From Zea mays (taxonomy: Eukaryota > Streptophyta > Magnoliopsida > Poales > Poaceae), in contig NC_050102.1 of assembly GCF_902167145.1 (NCBI RefSeq), positions 8,618,850 to 8,682,849 of the forward strand: DNA of 64,000 bases. The letters run 5' to 3'. This document shows positions 33,324 through 44,944 of this stretch, one piece after another (position 1 is the stretch's first letter; the number at the start of each line of letters is the position of its first letter). The position numbers and the translations under genes were made by a program. The notes under the pieces are model-generated. The model had not been told where the DNA came from and made no database searches. It saw nothing but the letters and a program-made list of their open reading frames with translations.

Positions 33324-35643
33324 ATCTCCCCCTTTTTGGTGATTGATGGCAACACAATTAAAGCTTACATAAGAATAAGATTTGAAGCACAAATTTTGAA
33401 TTCTAAGTTTATAGAATGCTCCCCCTAAATATGTGCTTACTTCAAAAACATAATTTTGACCTCAGACTCCAATTTGCACATACTTAGGCAATTCGAAGCA
33501 TTTCTACACCTTAGCACTTTTTAGGATGCATTGTGTCAAGAATCGAACCATGATGCTATAACACACAAATGCACATAATCAGAGTTAAACACCATTCAAA
33601 TTAGTGGATATATCAATTTAAACTAAGATACCAATTGAATATCAACCTACCACTATTCACCTTTAAGATACCAATTTAAACTAAGATACCAATTTCCAAT
33701 TTAACGCAATCTTAAAGCACCATTAACCACATGACTATCTATTACACTATACACATGACTATCTATTACACTATAGAAGCCAGTTAATTCATCGCAGCAG
33801 AAACACTAGTCCATATGATGCAACACATATAATACTGTAGGAAGCATATGAATACCACACTAGCAAAGCTTAAAACTAACACATCACCCCTTAGGATAAG
33901 CTTTCCTCTCAGGTTGAGATAAGCTTTAATACACAAATTCTCCCCCTTTGACATCAAACACCAAAAACCATACTCAAGCAAGGACATAGGATGATGTCAA
34001 GGGACAGCAGGGTGTTAAGGAGGAAAAACGATTATCAAAACTCCCCCTTATTTATTGAACATATGCACTACCAACATTTAGGTAAGATACATATATGCAA
34101 AAAGATTAATACTTCCTTTTGTACCTTTACCATGTTGTAGTGTACTTCCCATCTTGACAGTATTTGATCTCTCGAGAGCTTCTCCACACTTGTGCCTGAT
34201 TCTTTCTCCTAACTTTTTCTTGTTGCTAAGACACCAAACTTATAACAAGTTATAGTATTGGGCACAAGAAGAACCTTCTATTCTAATGATTATCAAAAGA
34301 TGTCAATTGAAGCAGACTATCACGGCTACCAATTGAAAGATACCAATTGCAAAAGTTCATTTATTATCATAGCTCCATGATATTTAAGAATAAGCATCTA
34401 TTATCACCAGATATTATAGAGCATGAGCAATCTACAAATATGTACTTACTCATGACTTGAGATACCAATTTCTTGACTTATAAAGGTACCCAAGTCCTGA
34501 TTGCTCCATTTCTTGCTTATCTTCTCTTTTCCACTTAGAGACTATACAAGATCACTCAAGAAACAATTAGTCAAGAAAAATACAAGTTATGTGTGCTCCC
34601 CCTAAACTTGTGCATCAAGTATTAGATGACTTGCACTTTGCACATTCTAGCTTTCTCAGAACTAGAGGGGATTACAACATATCTTGGTCAAGGCATACTC
34701 TCAATTTCATCACAAAGAAATACCAATTGAGTACCAAATGAAATATTGACTTAATATAGCAATGCATGCCAATCATTGTACCATATGTACCAATTGAAGA
34801 ACAACACAATCATGCATATAAAGCGTAATGTCTAAGCATGCCACAATTAAGAAGGTTTCTTAGATGCATCAAAAGAAACAACATTTTAAGGGCATAAATC
34901 ACCTAAACCAAGATACTACCGATTGAAAGACAAGAACATAGCTATGATCACAATGAATGGAATTTCAAGAATATTTAATGAAATTGCATAGCTTCATTTT
35001 CCATACCTTTGCCTTTATGAGAGCACTAGTTATCACCAATTCAGGACTCCTTACGCATCTCATAGCTCAAAAGGGCACGACATGGATTTGAAATTCACAC
35101 AATACCAAACCAGGGTAATCATGGACTAAACAAAATGTCATATTTGCACATAGCATGACTTACACACAGTTACATGTTTATCCATATACACCAAGAGGGT
35201 TAATCGCTGTGGATATAACAAATGAAAGAGCTACCCATGAATGATTCAAAAGATATATCCTATAGTGCACTAGTCATGATTAAACAAACATCATTATGAT
35301 TCATTTAGCACAGGCAATCATAAAGCATCACTACTCCAAAGACAGGTAGCACAACAAGCTAACTTAAGAGTAATACTAAATTGCAGTTATGTACTTAAAA
35401 TACACGAGTACCGTCCTTTGGAGAGCACATTGTAGATTCTCATCAAAGTCCTTTACTTGATTCACCAATAATGGTTCAGGACATATACACCTTATTTCAC
35501 TTGAGATGAACATGGGATTAGTGTTTTACAATAAATCAACCTTGGGTCAATAAACACCAAAACAATTGACAGCTTAAGCATTTTTAGATAACTGTCTTAA
35601 GCTCTCCCATGGTCTCCAGTCCATCTCAAGGCACCTGCATGGT
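33324..35643 (-). other. Noncoding interior of the gag-only Sirevirus
   Basis: This AT-rich stretch occupies the place where pol would be. It holds several polypurine-tract-like blocks, CTCCCCCT on the plus strand (33326, 33419, 33940, 34041, 34596). It also holds at least eight TACCAATT motifs that match the complement of the LTR-PBS junction. No frame of note is present. Confidence 0.75.
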
Positions 35644-37509
35644 CTAGTTAGCACAGTTTGGTACCCACCTCGGGATGGGTCCATAACGATCAACTAAAAG
35701 TGCCTTTGGTATCCAAATAGTCTTTGTGCTAGTTCTAGGTGAGCTCGTTGTAGATCTAGCACAAGTATATGATTTGGGTCTCCTAAGCAAATGAGGTTGA
35801 GACAACTTTACTCGTTTAGGAGCCTTACCTTTATTACATACCTTGGATAGATGACCCTGCTCGCCACACTTGTAGCAGAAGCGTCGCTCAACTTGACATG
35901 ACACTTGCTGTTTGTTATTTTCCTTAGTGGGGGTCATCTTGGAGAGTGCACGTGCTTGGTTCATCAATAGCGGACAAGAAGTGATCATGTGGTCCTTATT
36001 GTTGCATCCAAAACAACTCCTTGTCCCTTCATCCTTGTCTTTGTATGGACAAGATGCGATAAGGTGGCCTAGCTTCTTGCACTTGAAACACCTCCTTTTT
36101 CCTCTTCTCTTTTTGCTCTTTGATGACATAGAGAAAAGGTCAGTGCAAACAACATGATTAAATAAATCTTTACCTTTTTCCAAGCTCATGTTGATTTCTT
36201 CATCTTTAGGAACAATCTTTTTATGAAGCTCAACACTTGCTGCAGTTTTTCCTTTCTCAAGCTTCTTCACCACGCGCCCGTGGATATCTTGAGAGAGTTG
36301 AGCAATGCGTCTTCTCCTTAGTTGTCTTTGCTTCTTGTTCCCACACAATTTCTTTTGTGACCCTGCATCTTGATGCTTATTCAAACATTGGCTTTCTTTT
36401 GAACAGCAGGGGTTAGCACATGGTGATATACAATTCAATTGCGCACTCGTGCGAGAGTGAGGTTCACATGAATTTAAGTTCGCAATTATAACCTCATGAG
36501 CAACATTAAGCATGATATGGTCATCAATCATTTTATTATGAGAATATGACAACACATCGTACTCTTCACCTAGAGCAAGCTTTTCTAAATTTAGAATTTC
36601 TACTTCTCTCTCAAGCATGGCATTTTCCATTTTAAGTTGAGCAACACAAGATATAGCATCATCATTACTATTTTGCTCAATTAAAATTGAATCATACCGT
36701 TGGACCAAGACATCATGAGAGCACTTTAGCTCCTCATGTTCTTTGGTCATCTCCTCCAGGCTGTTGTTTGTTTTGATGAGAGTCTCCTCTAGCCTGAGAA
36801 GCATCTCGCTTTGTTCCTTGTTCCTTTTCAACAGCTTAATCAAGAGCGCTTTGTCTTCTTTGTTGAGATGGGTGTAGAAACGGCGAATCTCCTCTTCTTC
36901 CACATCATCGGTCTCATTTTCCCTGTCATTAACGTCAGTGGAAGCAATATAGGAAAATGTACCTTGTGGTGATGAGGATTCATCCTCGCTATCATCCTCA
37001 TTTTCCTCCTCATCCTGGCTTTTGTCTCCATCATCATTGTTAGCAATAAAACACTTATTATTAGTGGAAAACAAACCTGTCGACGAGGTGGATTCATCGT
37101 TTGGTGCCCATCGTTCTTGTTCTTCTCCCTTGTGCAAGTTAGTATCACCAACAACAGAGGGAGCAGTGGAAGTGCATATGGACTTAAAAAATTTCAACTT
37201 AAGTTTAGTCCATAGATCATGAGCATCAAAAATTAAGTCACTATCACTACTCAAGATGGCAAAATAGGCACCTCTAGATAGAGAATCAACTAAGATGTTG
37301 CAAGCATGGTGATTTAGAGTTAGACATCTTAGTTCTTCATTAGAAGGATTTTTACTAACATTAGAAGGAAAAATACTTCTACTAAAGACCTGTCTCATTT
37401 CAGGATCAACACTCATGAAAGCATTATAAATAGAGACGGACCAAGACTTGTAATTAGAACCATCGCCTAAAAGAAGTTCTACAGTTACCTCTTGTGACGA
37501 CATCGTCAT
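35644..37509 (-). CDS. Complete gag of the gag-only Sirevirus (621 aa)
   Basis: The frame starts at ATG 37509, about 35 nt after the PBS, and ends at TAG/TTA boundary 35644 without interruption. A copia gag domain occupies about residues 1-130 (LLLGDGSNYKSWSVSIYNAF). An acidic stretch follows (about 150-215), then a long coiled coil (about 215-340). Three zinc knuckles come next: CFKCKKLGHLIASC (about 473), CFGCNNKDHMITSC (about 497) and CYKCGEQGHLSKVC (about 544). The C terminus has TIWIPKALL and RWVP, the Sirevirus gag C-terminal motif. Three knuckles are more than the single one in the other two gags here. The protein should package element RNA. Confidence 0.9.
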   Translation of the reverse strand: MTMSSQEVTVELLLGDGSNYKSWSVSIYNAFMSVDPEMRQVFSRSIFPSNVSKNPSNEELRCLTLNHHACNILVDSLSRGAYFAILSSDSDLIFDAHDLWTKLKLKFFKSICTSTAPSVVGDTNLHKGEEQERWAPNDESTSSTGLFSTNNKCFIANNDDGDKSQDEEENEDDSEDESSSPQGTFSYIASTDVNDRENETDDVEEEEIRRFYTHLNKEDKALLIKLLKRNKEQSEMLLRLEETLIKTNNSLEEMTKEHEELKCSHDVLVQRYDSILIEQNSNDDAISCVAQLKMENAMLEREVEILNLEKLALGEEYDVLSYSHNKMIDDHIMLNVAHEVIIANLNSCEPHSRTSAQLNCISPCANPCCSKESQCLNKHQDAGSQKKLCGNKKQRQLRRRRIAQLSQDIHGRVVKKLEKGKTAASVELHKKIVPKDEEINMSLEKGKDLFNHVVCTDLFSMSSKSKKRRGKRRCFKCKKLGHLIASCPYKDKDEGTRSCFGCNNKDHMITSCPLLMNQARALSKMTPTKENNKQQVSCQVERRFCYKCGEQGHLSKVCNKGKAPKRVKLSQPHLLRRPKSYTCARSTTSSPRTSTKTIWIPKALLVDRYGPIPRWVPNCAN

Positions 37510-37543
37510 CTCCGGACGGCTAAGCCCACACTGGAGAGGCCTA

Positions 37544-37556
37544 GCTCTGATACCAA
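37544..37556 (-). other. Primer binding site of the gag-only Sirevirus
   Basis: The minus strand reads TTGGTATCAGAGC one base after the LTR, the classic initiator-Met PBS. It differs from the TTGGTATCGGAGC of the other two Sireviruses. Confidence 0.88.
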
Positions 37557-37557
37557 T

Positions 37558-39505
37558 TGAAAGTTCCCTATGACCCGGGAACAGGATCTGGATGTCGCCT
37601 AGAGGGGGGGGGTGAATAGGCGAATAAAACTTTTTACTTTAAAACTTAAATTCTTACTCTACTCGAAGACTTAGTACGCAGTGGAGTGAGAAGACTCTTC
37701 GAGTAGGTTGCAGCGGAATAGAAGATCCTGTCTCAAAATGTCCTGCACTTCAAATAAAGCTTATACCACAGATAAGTATTGAAGTGCAGATATAAAGACG
37801 AGTAAGACAGAGAGTCAGGATACAATACAGAACAGAGCACACAGACGCAAGGATTTATCCCGAGGTTCGGCCAAGCCTGAAATGCTTGCCTAGTCCTCGT
37901 TGGAGTTAGCCACACCTGGGCTTGGAGTCTATTTCAACTCCTTCCTCCGTTTGCTCAGATCTGTCAGTATGACAGATAGAGCCTTTCACTATTGAGATGG
38001 GTTACAATAACACCGTGGCTGCTTACAAACTTCTCGGCAGCACCTCGGTAGAGTAACGATACGCTCAAGACCTTGCTCTAGCTCTTAGCAGCTCTTCTCC
38101 ACTCTCTAAAGGCTTATAGTTGTGCCTTCTACACAAACTATAGAGTTACACACAAGAGGGAGAGCGAGAATTGATTCGAGTGAAGTCTATACTTGTTGGC
38201 TGCACTTCTATCTTGCTTGAGGCGCCTAGGGGTCCCTTTTATAGGCACAAGGGACCTAGGAGCCGTTGGAAGCAATCCAGGAAGGCAAATCTTGCCTTCT
38301 GTCGGGTGGCGCACCGGACAGTCCGGTGCACACCGGACACTGTCCGGTGCCAGATTTATTTCCATAAACAGCGAAGCCGACCGTTGCCGACCGTTGCAAA
38401 TCTGGCGCACCGGACAGTCCGGTGCACACCGGACAGTCCGGTGCTTCCTTCCGACCGTTGGCTCGGCCACGTGTCGTGCGCCGATCGCGCGGCCGACCGT
38501 TGGCCCGGCCGACCGTTGGCTCACCGGACAGTCCGGTGCACACCGGACAGTCCGGTGAATTTTAGCCGAACGTCGCCGACGAATTCCCGAGAGCGGTCTT
38601 TTCACCAGAGTTAGCCTGGCGCACCGGACACTGTCCGGTGCACCACCGGACAGTCCGGTGCACTCAGACTGAGCAGAACCTTGGCTGTACACAGCCAAGC
38701 CTTTGCACCTCGTTCCTTTTCTTCTTCTTTCTGTTTCTATCACTTAGACAAGTATATTAGTACACTAAAACCAATGTACCAAGTCTAGAAACATACCTTC
38801 ACTTAATTATTACATCCATAGCATTTCACATGCTTGAGCTTTGATGTTGGACTCATAAATCATCAAGTCGGCTTGACTTGATCTGGATTGACATTTCTTA
38901 GCTCCAACATCCTGCAAAGGTCACATCGAACATTTCCAAACATAGGAACAACCCAAACTAAAGATCAAGATGAACTTAGCTCTTTTGGGCTGCTTCCAGT
39001 TCTGGTTTTGACACTTGTTCTCCTTCTAGTGACCTTGATCTCCTTCTTAGAGCTTGATCTTGAGCCTTATGACTTACACCACATAACTGTAGCTGTTACC
39101 TCATTGGTTGTAAGTCACGTCCTTATATAGTGACCCTTGATGTGCTGTAGCTGTTCTCAACTCGATCACCCTTGACTTTGCAAGCTTTCTTCTTCACCCT
39201 TGGCCTTGGGTTCCTCAGTCTCCTTGACCTTCTCCCGTGCACTTGGTACCTCGAAGCTCTTCTTGCCTCCGTCCTTGGCTTGATCAGTTGTCTCCGAGCT
39301 ACGCACCCAAGTATCACTTTTGCAATGTCCAACTTACTTGTGATGTCCATTATGTATCCATAATCCAGTTCTTGGACCATCACATTTGTTCACTTGTGTT
39401 GACCCCTGTAGGCTTTACCTTAAGCACCTGTTCAACACTTAGTACACTTGTTAGTCCTTTAATTGAGTTGTCATCCAAACACCAAAACTCACAAGAGAGC
39501 TTTCA
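37558..39505 (-). repeat. 5' LTR of the gag-only Sirevirus
   Basis: The LTR is read 39505 to 37558 on the minus strand. Its TATA box is at about 38235-38242 (CTTTTATAGG on plus), with palindromes at 38309-38663. It is nearly identical to 31373-33323: scattered single-base changes plus whole palindrome-unit indels. Confidence 0.9.
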
Positions 39506-39510
39506 GGAGT

Positions 39511-40762
39511 CTACATCGAGTAGACAACCAATTGACGCCTCCAAGCTCGACAATGAGGAGATGGCTTTAATCATCAAAAGCTTTCGCCAAATCCTCAAGC
39601 AACGGAAGGGGAAGGATTACAAGTCCCGTTCCAAGAAGGTGTGCTACAAATGTGGTAAGCCCGGTCATTTCATTGCAAAATGTCCTATATCTAGTGACAG
39701 TGACAGGGGCGACGACAAGAAGGGCAAGAGGAGAGAAAAGAAGAGGTACCACAAGAAGAGGGGCGGCGATGCCCACGTGTGCCGCGAGTGGAACTCCGAC
39801 AAGAGTTCCACCGACTCCTCCGACGACGACGAGGACGCCGCCAACATCGCCGTCACCAAGGGACTCCTCTTCCCAAACGTCGGCCACAAGTGCCTCATGG
39901 CAAAGGACGGCAAAAGGAAGAAGGTTAAATCTAAATCCTCCACTAAATGTGAATCCTCTAGTGATGATAATGCTAGTGATGAGGAGAATAATTTGCGTAC
40001 CCTTTTTGCCGACCTAAACATGCAACAAAAGGAAAAATTAAATGAATTGATTAGTGCTATTCATGAGAAGGATGATCTCTTGGACTCTCAAGAGGACTTC
40101 CTTATTAAGGAAAACAAAAAACATGTTAAGGTAAAAAATGCTTATGCTCTACAAGTTGAAAAATGTGAAAAATTGTCTAGTGAGCTAAGCATTTGCCATG
40201 AGACTATAGACAACCTTAGAAATGAAAATGCTAGATTAATTGCTAAGGTTGATTCTCATGCTTCAAGTCCTAATCCTAGAAATGATAATGATGATTTGCT
40301 TGCTAAGATTAAGGAATTGAATGATTCTCTTGCTAGCCTTAGAGTAGAAAATGAAAATTTGATTGCTAAGGCTAAAGATTTTGATGTTTGCGATACTATT
40401 ATTTCCGACCTTAGAACTAAGAATGATATGTTGCATGCTAAGGTTGTAGAATTAAAATCTTGCAAACCCTCTATATCTACCGTTGAGCACACTTCTATTT
40501 GTACTAGATGTAGAGATATTGATATCAATGCTATTCATGATCACATGGCTTTAATTAAACAACAAAATGATCATATAGCATTATTAAATGCTAAAATTGT
40601 CGAGCATAACCTAGAGAATGAAAAGTTTAAATTTGCTAGAAGTATGCTCTACAATGGGAGACGCCCTGGCATCAAGGATGGCATTGGCTTCCAAAGGGGA
40701 GACAATGTCAAACTTAATGCCCCTCCAAAGAATTTATCTAACTTTGTTAAGGGCAAGGCTCC
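39511..40762 (+). pseudogene. Central Sirevirus gag, segment 2
   Basis: It resumes the gag frame after the gag-only element, with the NEEMALIIKSFRQILKQRKG motif. The zinc knuckle CYKCGKPGHFIAKC lies at about 39643-39684. A Lys-rich then acidic segment and a long coiled coil (about 40000-40640) follow. It is cut at 40762 by the Tat gypsy element and continues at 50488. Confidence 0.88.
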
Positions 40763-41349
40763 TGTTGGGGACTTGTTCTCAAATGCTAAGAATTAAGAAC
40801 AAGGCAACACAAAAAATGTTAAGTGTTAAGGTCCTTCGTCCTCCATAACGATATATCCCTTCGGGATATAAAGCATCTCGGACGAAGGTTACGAAGGACA
40901 TACCTTCGTAAGCATAACAACGAAGAATGAAGCATTCACATAAATCATAGAATATGAAATAAACATTTAAATATTGTCATAGAATTATCTCTACTTGTAT
41001 TAATGAATATAAATGACTTTGATTTACAAATGTACCTTCGGTCCTGCGGAAGGCAGAAGTACAAGCGTGATGCGAAAGCAAATGACAGGTTCACGTGAAC
41101 AGTACAGAGGTACTGTTCATCTATTTATAGGCACAGGTCGCAGCCTGTGACAAATTACAATTATGTCCCTTGCGAAAGTTTACAGCATTGACTCAGACCT
41201 ATATGTATAAAAAGGTCATTCTATCTCTATGTCGGTTTAAAACGCCGAAGCTCCATGAAAAGGGACCTTCGGCCATCTCTTGGAGACGACTTCAGCCGAA
41301 GCTGCTTCTTCGTGTGAGACCTTCGGCGCACCGAAGCACAACCCCAACA
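40763..41349 (-). repeat. 3' LTR of Tat element (587 bp)
   Basis: It has TGTTGGGG...CCCCAACA ends. The minus-strand TATA box, CTATAAATAG, is at 41121-41130. A G-box palindrome, TTCACGTGAA (41091-41100), and an inverted repeat GAACAGTAC/GTACTGTTC (41098-41119) lie near the predicted start. Nested hairpin arms occur at 40833-40899. Seven CCGAAG/CTTCGG words fall in 587 bp. Confidence 0.92.
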
Positions 41350-41606
41350 GTAGCCCCTTTCGCGGTGCTAGATCGTTCTTCGTAACGAGCTTGACCCGTG
41401 AAAAAAGCCTCTTCAGCTTCGGGAAGCCGAAGGTCCAAAAAACACCTTCCCTGAGCTCGTTGCGGAGAAACGATCCGACTTCCGAGCGCGTGTCGGTCCC
41501 ACCTTGCAGAGTTACTGTTTGATCCTTGCGGTCCACTGCGCAGCGGGTACAAGTTACTGCGCGCCTGGTGTAACAATTCCGCCGCTTCGCCTTCTTACCT
41601 GCAGCA

Positions 41607-41616
41607 CTATATAAAC
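41607..41616 (+). promoter_or_regulatory. TATA box of the antisense gene
   Basis: CTATATAAAC lies on the plus strand about 170 bp upstream of the ATG at 41782, outside the LTR. It implies a dedicated promoter for the antisense gene. Confidence 0.65.
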
Positions 41617-41781
41617 TGACAAGTAGTTGTGAAGTTACCACAGCATTCATTGCTATTTGCACTGTTTTGCTGCCAAAATTTTTAACCATCGCCGAAGCTT
41701 GTTTGTCAGAATTGAACGAAGCTCCATCTTGAAACCTGCTTCGGAGAAAAAAGTATTAAAGTTTCACAAGTTCATAGTTAA

Positions 41782-44676
41782 ATGGCCAGAATCCGTTCTA
41801 CCGCTAGGATTGAACGCGAGGGGGAGGAAACTGAAGCTTCGGAGACCGTCCCTATCTCCGAAGCCATGCAACGGTCCGGGCTAGTGATTTCGGAAAAGAT
41901 TCCTATTGATGATGCAGAACAAGCAATCGCTGAAGCAGAAGGAGAAGAAGCTGAGGAAACAGACTCCGAAGATGATTATCACCTTGCCACACCAAGCAAA
42001 CCCAGCCATTTGGACTTCGGGAAATCTACTGTTTCGAAGGCTGATTTGTCCAAGATGGTAAAGTCAGGCTATTTTACTGAAAATCAAAAGAAGCTACTAC
42101 GCTTCGGAGGAGAAGAGACTACCCCAAAGCCGGAGAAAGATGAAATTGTTATTTTTAAAAGCTTCTTAAAGGCTGGGTTGAGATTCCCCCTTCATGGGAT
42201 TATTGCAGAGATATTGAATAATTTTGGAATCTATTTTCACCAGCTAACCCCTAACGCTATCGTTAGGCTTAGTGTTTATATTTGGGCACTCCGAAGCCAG
42301 GCGGTGGAACCGTTTGCGGACAGCTTTTGCCGAGTTCATGAACTGCACTATCAGACAAAGGCTAGAAAGGATGGATTACATGACAACTTTGGTTGCTATA
42401 ATTTTGCTTATCGGAAAACTACAAAGTATCCTGTGATCAGCTACCGAAGCAAATGGGCAGCAGGGTGGAAATCGGAATGGTTCTATGTTAAGGTTGATGA
42501 TGATAAAGAGAAGCTTGTGCAAAGCCCACTGGAACTGACCTTCGGAGAAACCCGCCCCCAGTGCCACATGTTACCAGAGGGTCCAACTCAAAAAGCAATG
42601 TATGAATTCAAAATAATTGCAGAAAATATCAGTACAAGGGACCTGGTCCAGGAATTCTTGGCTTTCAAAGTTTTCCCTAGTGTAAAAGAGTGGGAAATGC
42701 CGAAGCTGGAGGGGGAAAAGAAAAAGGGTGAACTTGTACGCTTGCCTTACTACTTCAAATTTAAGAAATTCTTTAAAACTCCTTGCCAAGAGTGGCTAGA
42801 TACGATTGAAGTGATGTGCAACGAAATACTTGGTAATTATTCCAAGAAAGAAGATCAATTGATGACTGCAGCCTTCGGCAGCCGTCCAAAACGAAGGCTG
42901 AATCGAGTATTGGACGCCCTGGGCTTCGAATATCCAGACTACGAAGATCTGAACAAAGGTGCCAAGGGCCAAAAAAGGAAAAGGGCAACTGAAGCCTTAG
43001 ATGAAGGTGAAAAAGAACCAATAAAGAAGAAAATTCAAAAGAAAAAGAAAACTTCTTCTCCGAAGCAACAAATATCCGAAGCAGAAGAAACCCCCGCATC
43101 GCCTTCTGCTGCTGTTGTTGGGGAAATTCTGAAGGTAATGACTGAATCCTTACCTGCGAAGCTAAGTCCACTAGGTCCTCAACTGACAAAGTTTTTTCAG
43201 AAGGACAAGGAGCCCGAGAAATCAAGGAAAACAATCAAGGCAAAGAAACAAAGAATCATTACCGTGACAGAGGTAATTGACAAAACGCCGCCAAGAGCTT
43301 CGGCCCAAAAAACACGAGCGGCTGCAGAGGGAGCAGATATTGAAATTGCACCTTCGGAGGCCGCAGCCGCCGAAGTTACCTCAGCTGAAGATTTTAATTT
43401 AGAGAGCACAATTGAACATATTGACCAAATGCTGCTAGACATGGCTGCAGAAGAAGCTGCTACTGCTGTCGGAGAAACTGTGACCGTAGCGTCAAAGAAA
43501 GGAAAAGAAATTGCTGACGAAGTTTCAAAAAACGAAACCTTCGCGTTCCAAAACTTAGTTGGAGAACATCTAACAAAAGCTGAAATAGAAGAGCTTAAAG
43601 AGTATGCCCAATCCTGCGGATACAAATCTGGGGCACTCCTCTTCGGAGGTGTTGATGATGAGAAATTAGAGTGTATTCGGGACCAAACAGGGGCCAGAGT
43701 TATTAGTACTCTGTCCAAGAGTATTGGATTTCCGAAGCTAGAAGCAGATATCAGCCGCTACCGACGACAGCATGTCGTTGGTAGTTTGTTTTACTCCAAC
43801 TTCAAGGTAAATGACTTGTCCCCTAACTTTTATTGCTCCTAACAAAAACATGTCTGATGAAGGTTGTGTTTGTGTAGAGTATGCTATTGAGCAAGGCCTT
43901 GCAAATGCAGCAGGATCTTGAAGATAAAAAGCATGAAGTTATAATTGAAAATTTGGAAAACAAAATAAAGGAACAATCAGATGCTTTTGAGAAAAAGAAC
44001 TTTGAACTCCAGGCAGCCGAAGGTTTACTGGCGGAAGCTGAAGCAAAAATATTAGAACTGAACACGAAGCTTCTCCGCCAGTCTGAGCAGTTCGAACAAG
44101 AAAAACAAGATCTCAATGCAAAACTTGAAGCCGAAGCTCAGCAAAATTCGGATTTGAGAAAACTACTGACAAATCTTCAAGAAAAATGCCTAGAATTTAG
44201 CAACAAGTGCATTTAGCGACTAAGAAAGATTTTTCATTCAGTTGGAGCTAGCAGCGAAAAATTTACCCCCTCAGCTGAAGACCTACCACAAACCTTCGAA
44301 CACATTGAGGGGGAAATTGACGAGCTCGACGAAGTCATAGCTGGGCATGGTGATTTCTGTGCCTGGGTAGCTTCTCGAGGGACTGCTGCAGCCTTCATGA
44401 AGGCTGGCTGTGAACATGGAAAAGTTGTTAACAGGCCCAACTTCGCCTTATCTCCATCAATCCTGGATGATATGCCTGACCTTGCCCGAAGTATCTCCAA
44501 TAGATTTATAAAAATGATATGGACAAAAGGCGGGCGGGAGAAGGCTGGAGATGAAGCACGAAGTCATCTTGAACCAGTAAGAGATAATACTTCGTACTTA
44601 CCTTTTTCTTTGCACTTGATTTTTACTCACGATTCCTTGATTTATGTAGGATGACGAAGGTGAAGATGATGCCTAA
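41782..44676 (+). pseudogene. Antisense three-exon gene of the Tat element (one stop codon)
   Basis: Exons by frame and GT-AG borders are 41782-43806, 43878-44576 and 44650-44676, all phase 0, 917 codons. Exon 1 begins with an acidic region. It then has the domain known as 'putative gypsy type transposon' (Pfam Transposase_28), with GLRFPLHGIIAEILNNFGI (about residue 132) and the TPNAIVRLSVYIW motif. A Lys-rich, NLS-like stretch follows near 410-430. Exon 2 is a long coiled coil (about 680-790) followed by a conserved globular piece. Exon 3 is a short acidic tail. An in-frame TAG at 44214-44216 is the only lesion and fits CAG to TAG. Function is unknown. It is transcribed opposite to pol, so its introns stay in the genomic RNA. 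Confidence 0.8.
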
Positions 44677-44944
44677 GTTATGTCGCCGAAACTGTCGCCG
44701 AAGCTGAAGCTTAATGAAGATTAGTAGAAATGTACTATAGGAAAAAACTCAGGATACTTTTGTAACAAGTTTTGTAAATACAATTGAACTGTTCTCAAGG
44801 AACTTTGTACATACCTTGTAATATATCCTTACCCTTCGATTGAGTCGCTTTGATGTGGACGAAATCAGTATTTTGAGCCGAAGGCGAAAAAACACCTTCC
44901 CTTCTTTTCGTACACAACGAAGCCTAAACGGTCGCTTCCTCTTT

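Larger units (their letters stand above)
31373..39505 (-). mobile_element. Gag-only Sirevirus relative, minus strand (8.1 kb)
   Basis: LTRs of 1951 and 1948 bp lie at 31373-33323 and 37558-39505. The target duplication is GGAGT (31368-31372, 39506-39510). On the minus strand the order is PBS, a complete 621-codon gag (37509-35644), then 2.3 kb of AT-rich noncoding sequence and a polypurine tract. No protease, integrase, reverse transcriptase or RNase H can be found. The LTRs share the Sirevirus TGAAAG...CTTTCA ends and CACCGGACAGTCCGGTG palindromes and differ at few sites. It therefore moved fairly recently and must have used pol in trans. Confidence 0.9.

Noticed and set aside
32951..33342. 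Open frames inside the LTRs of the gag-only Sirevirus
   Set aside because: They are repeated in both LTRs, have no domain, and fall in regulatory sequence.
39237..39505. Apparent N-terminal extension of gag segment 2
   Set aside because: It is LTR sequence of the gag-only element, in frame by chance; gag resumes after the GGAGT duplication.
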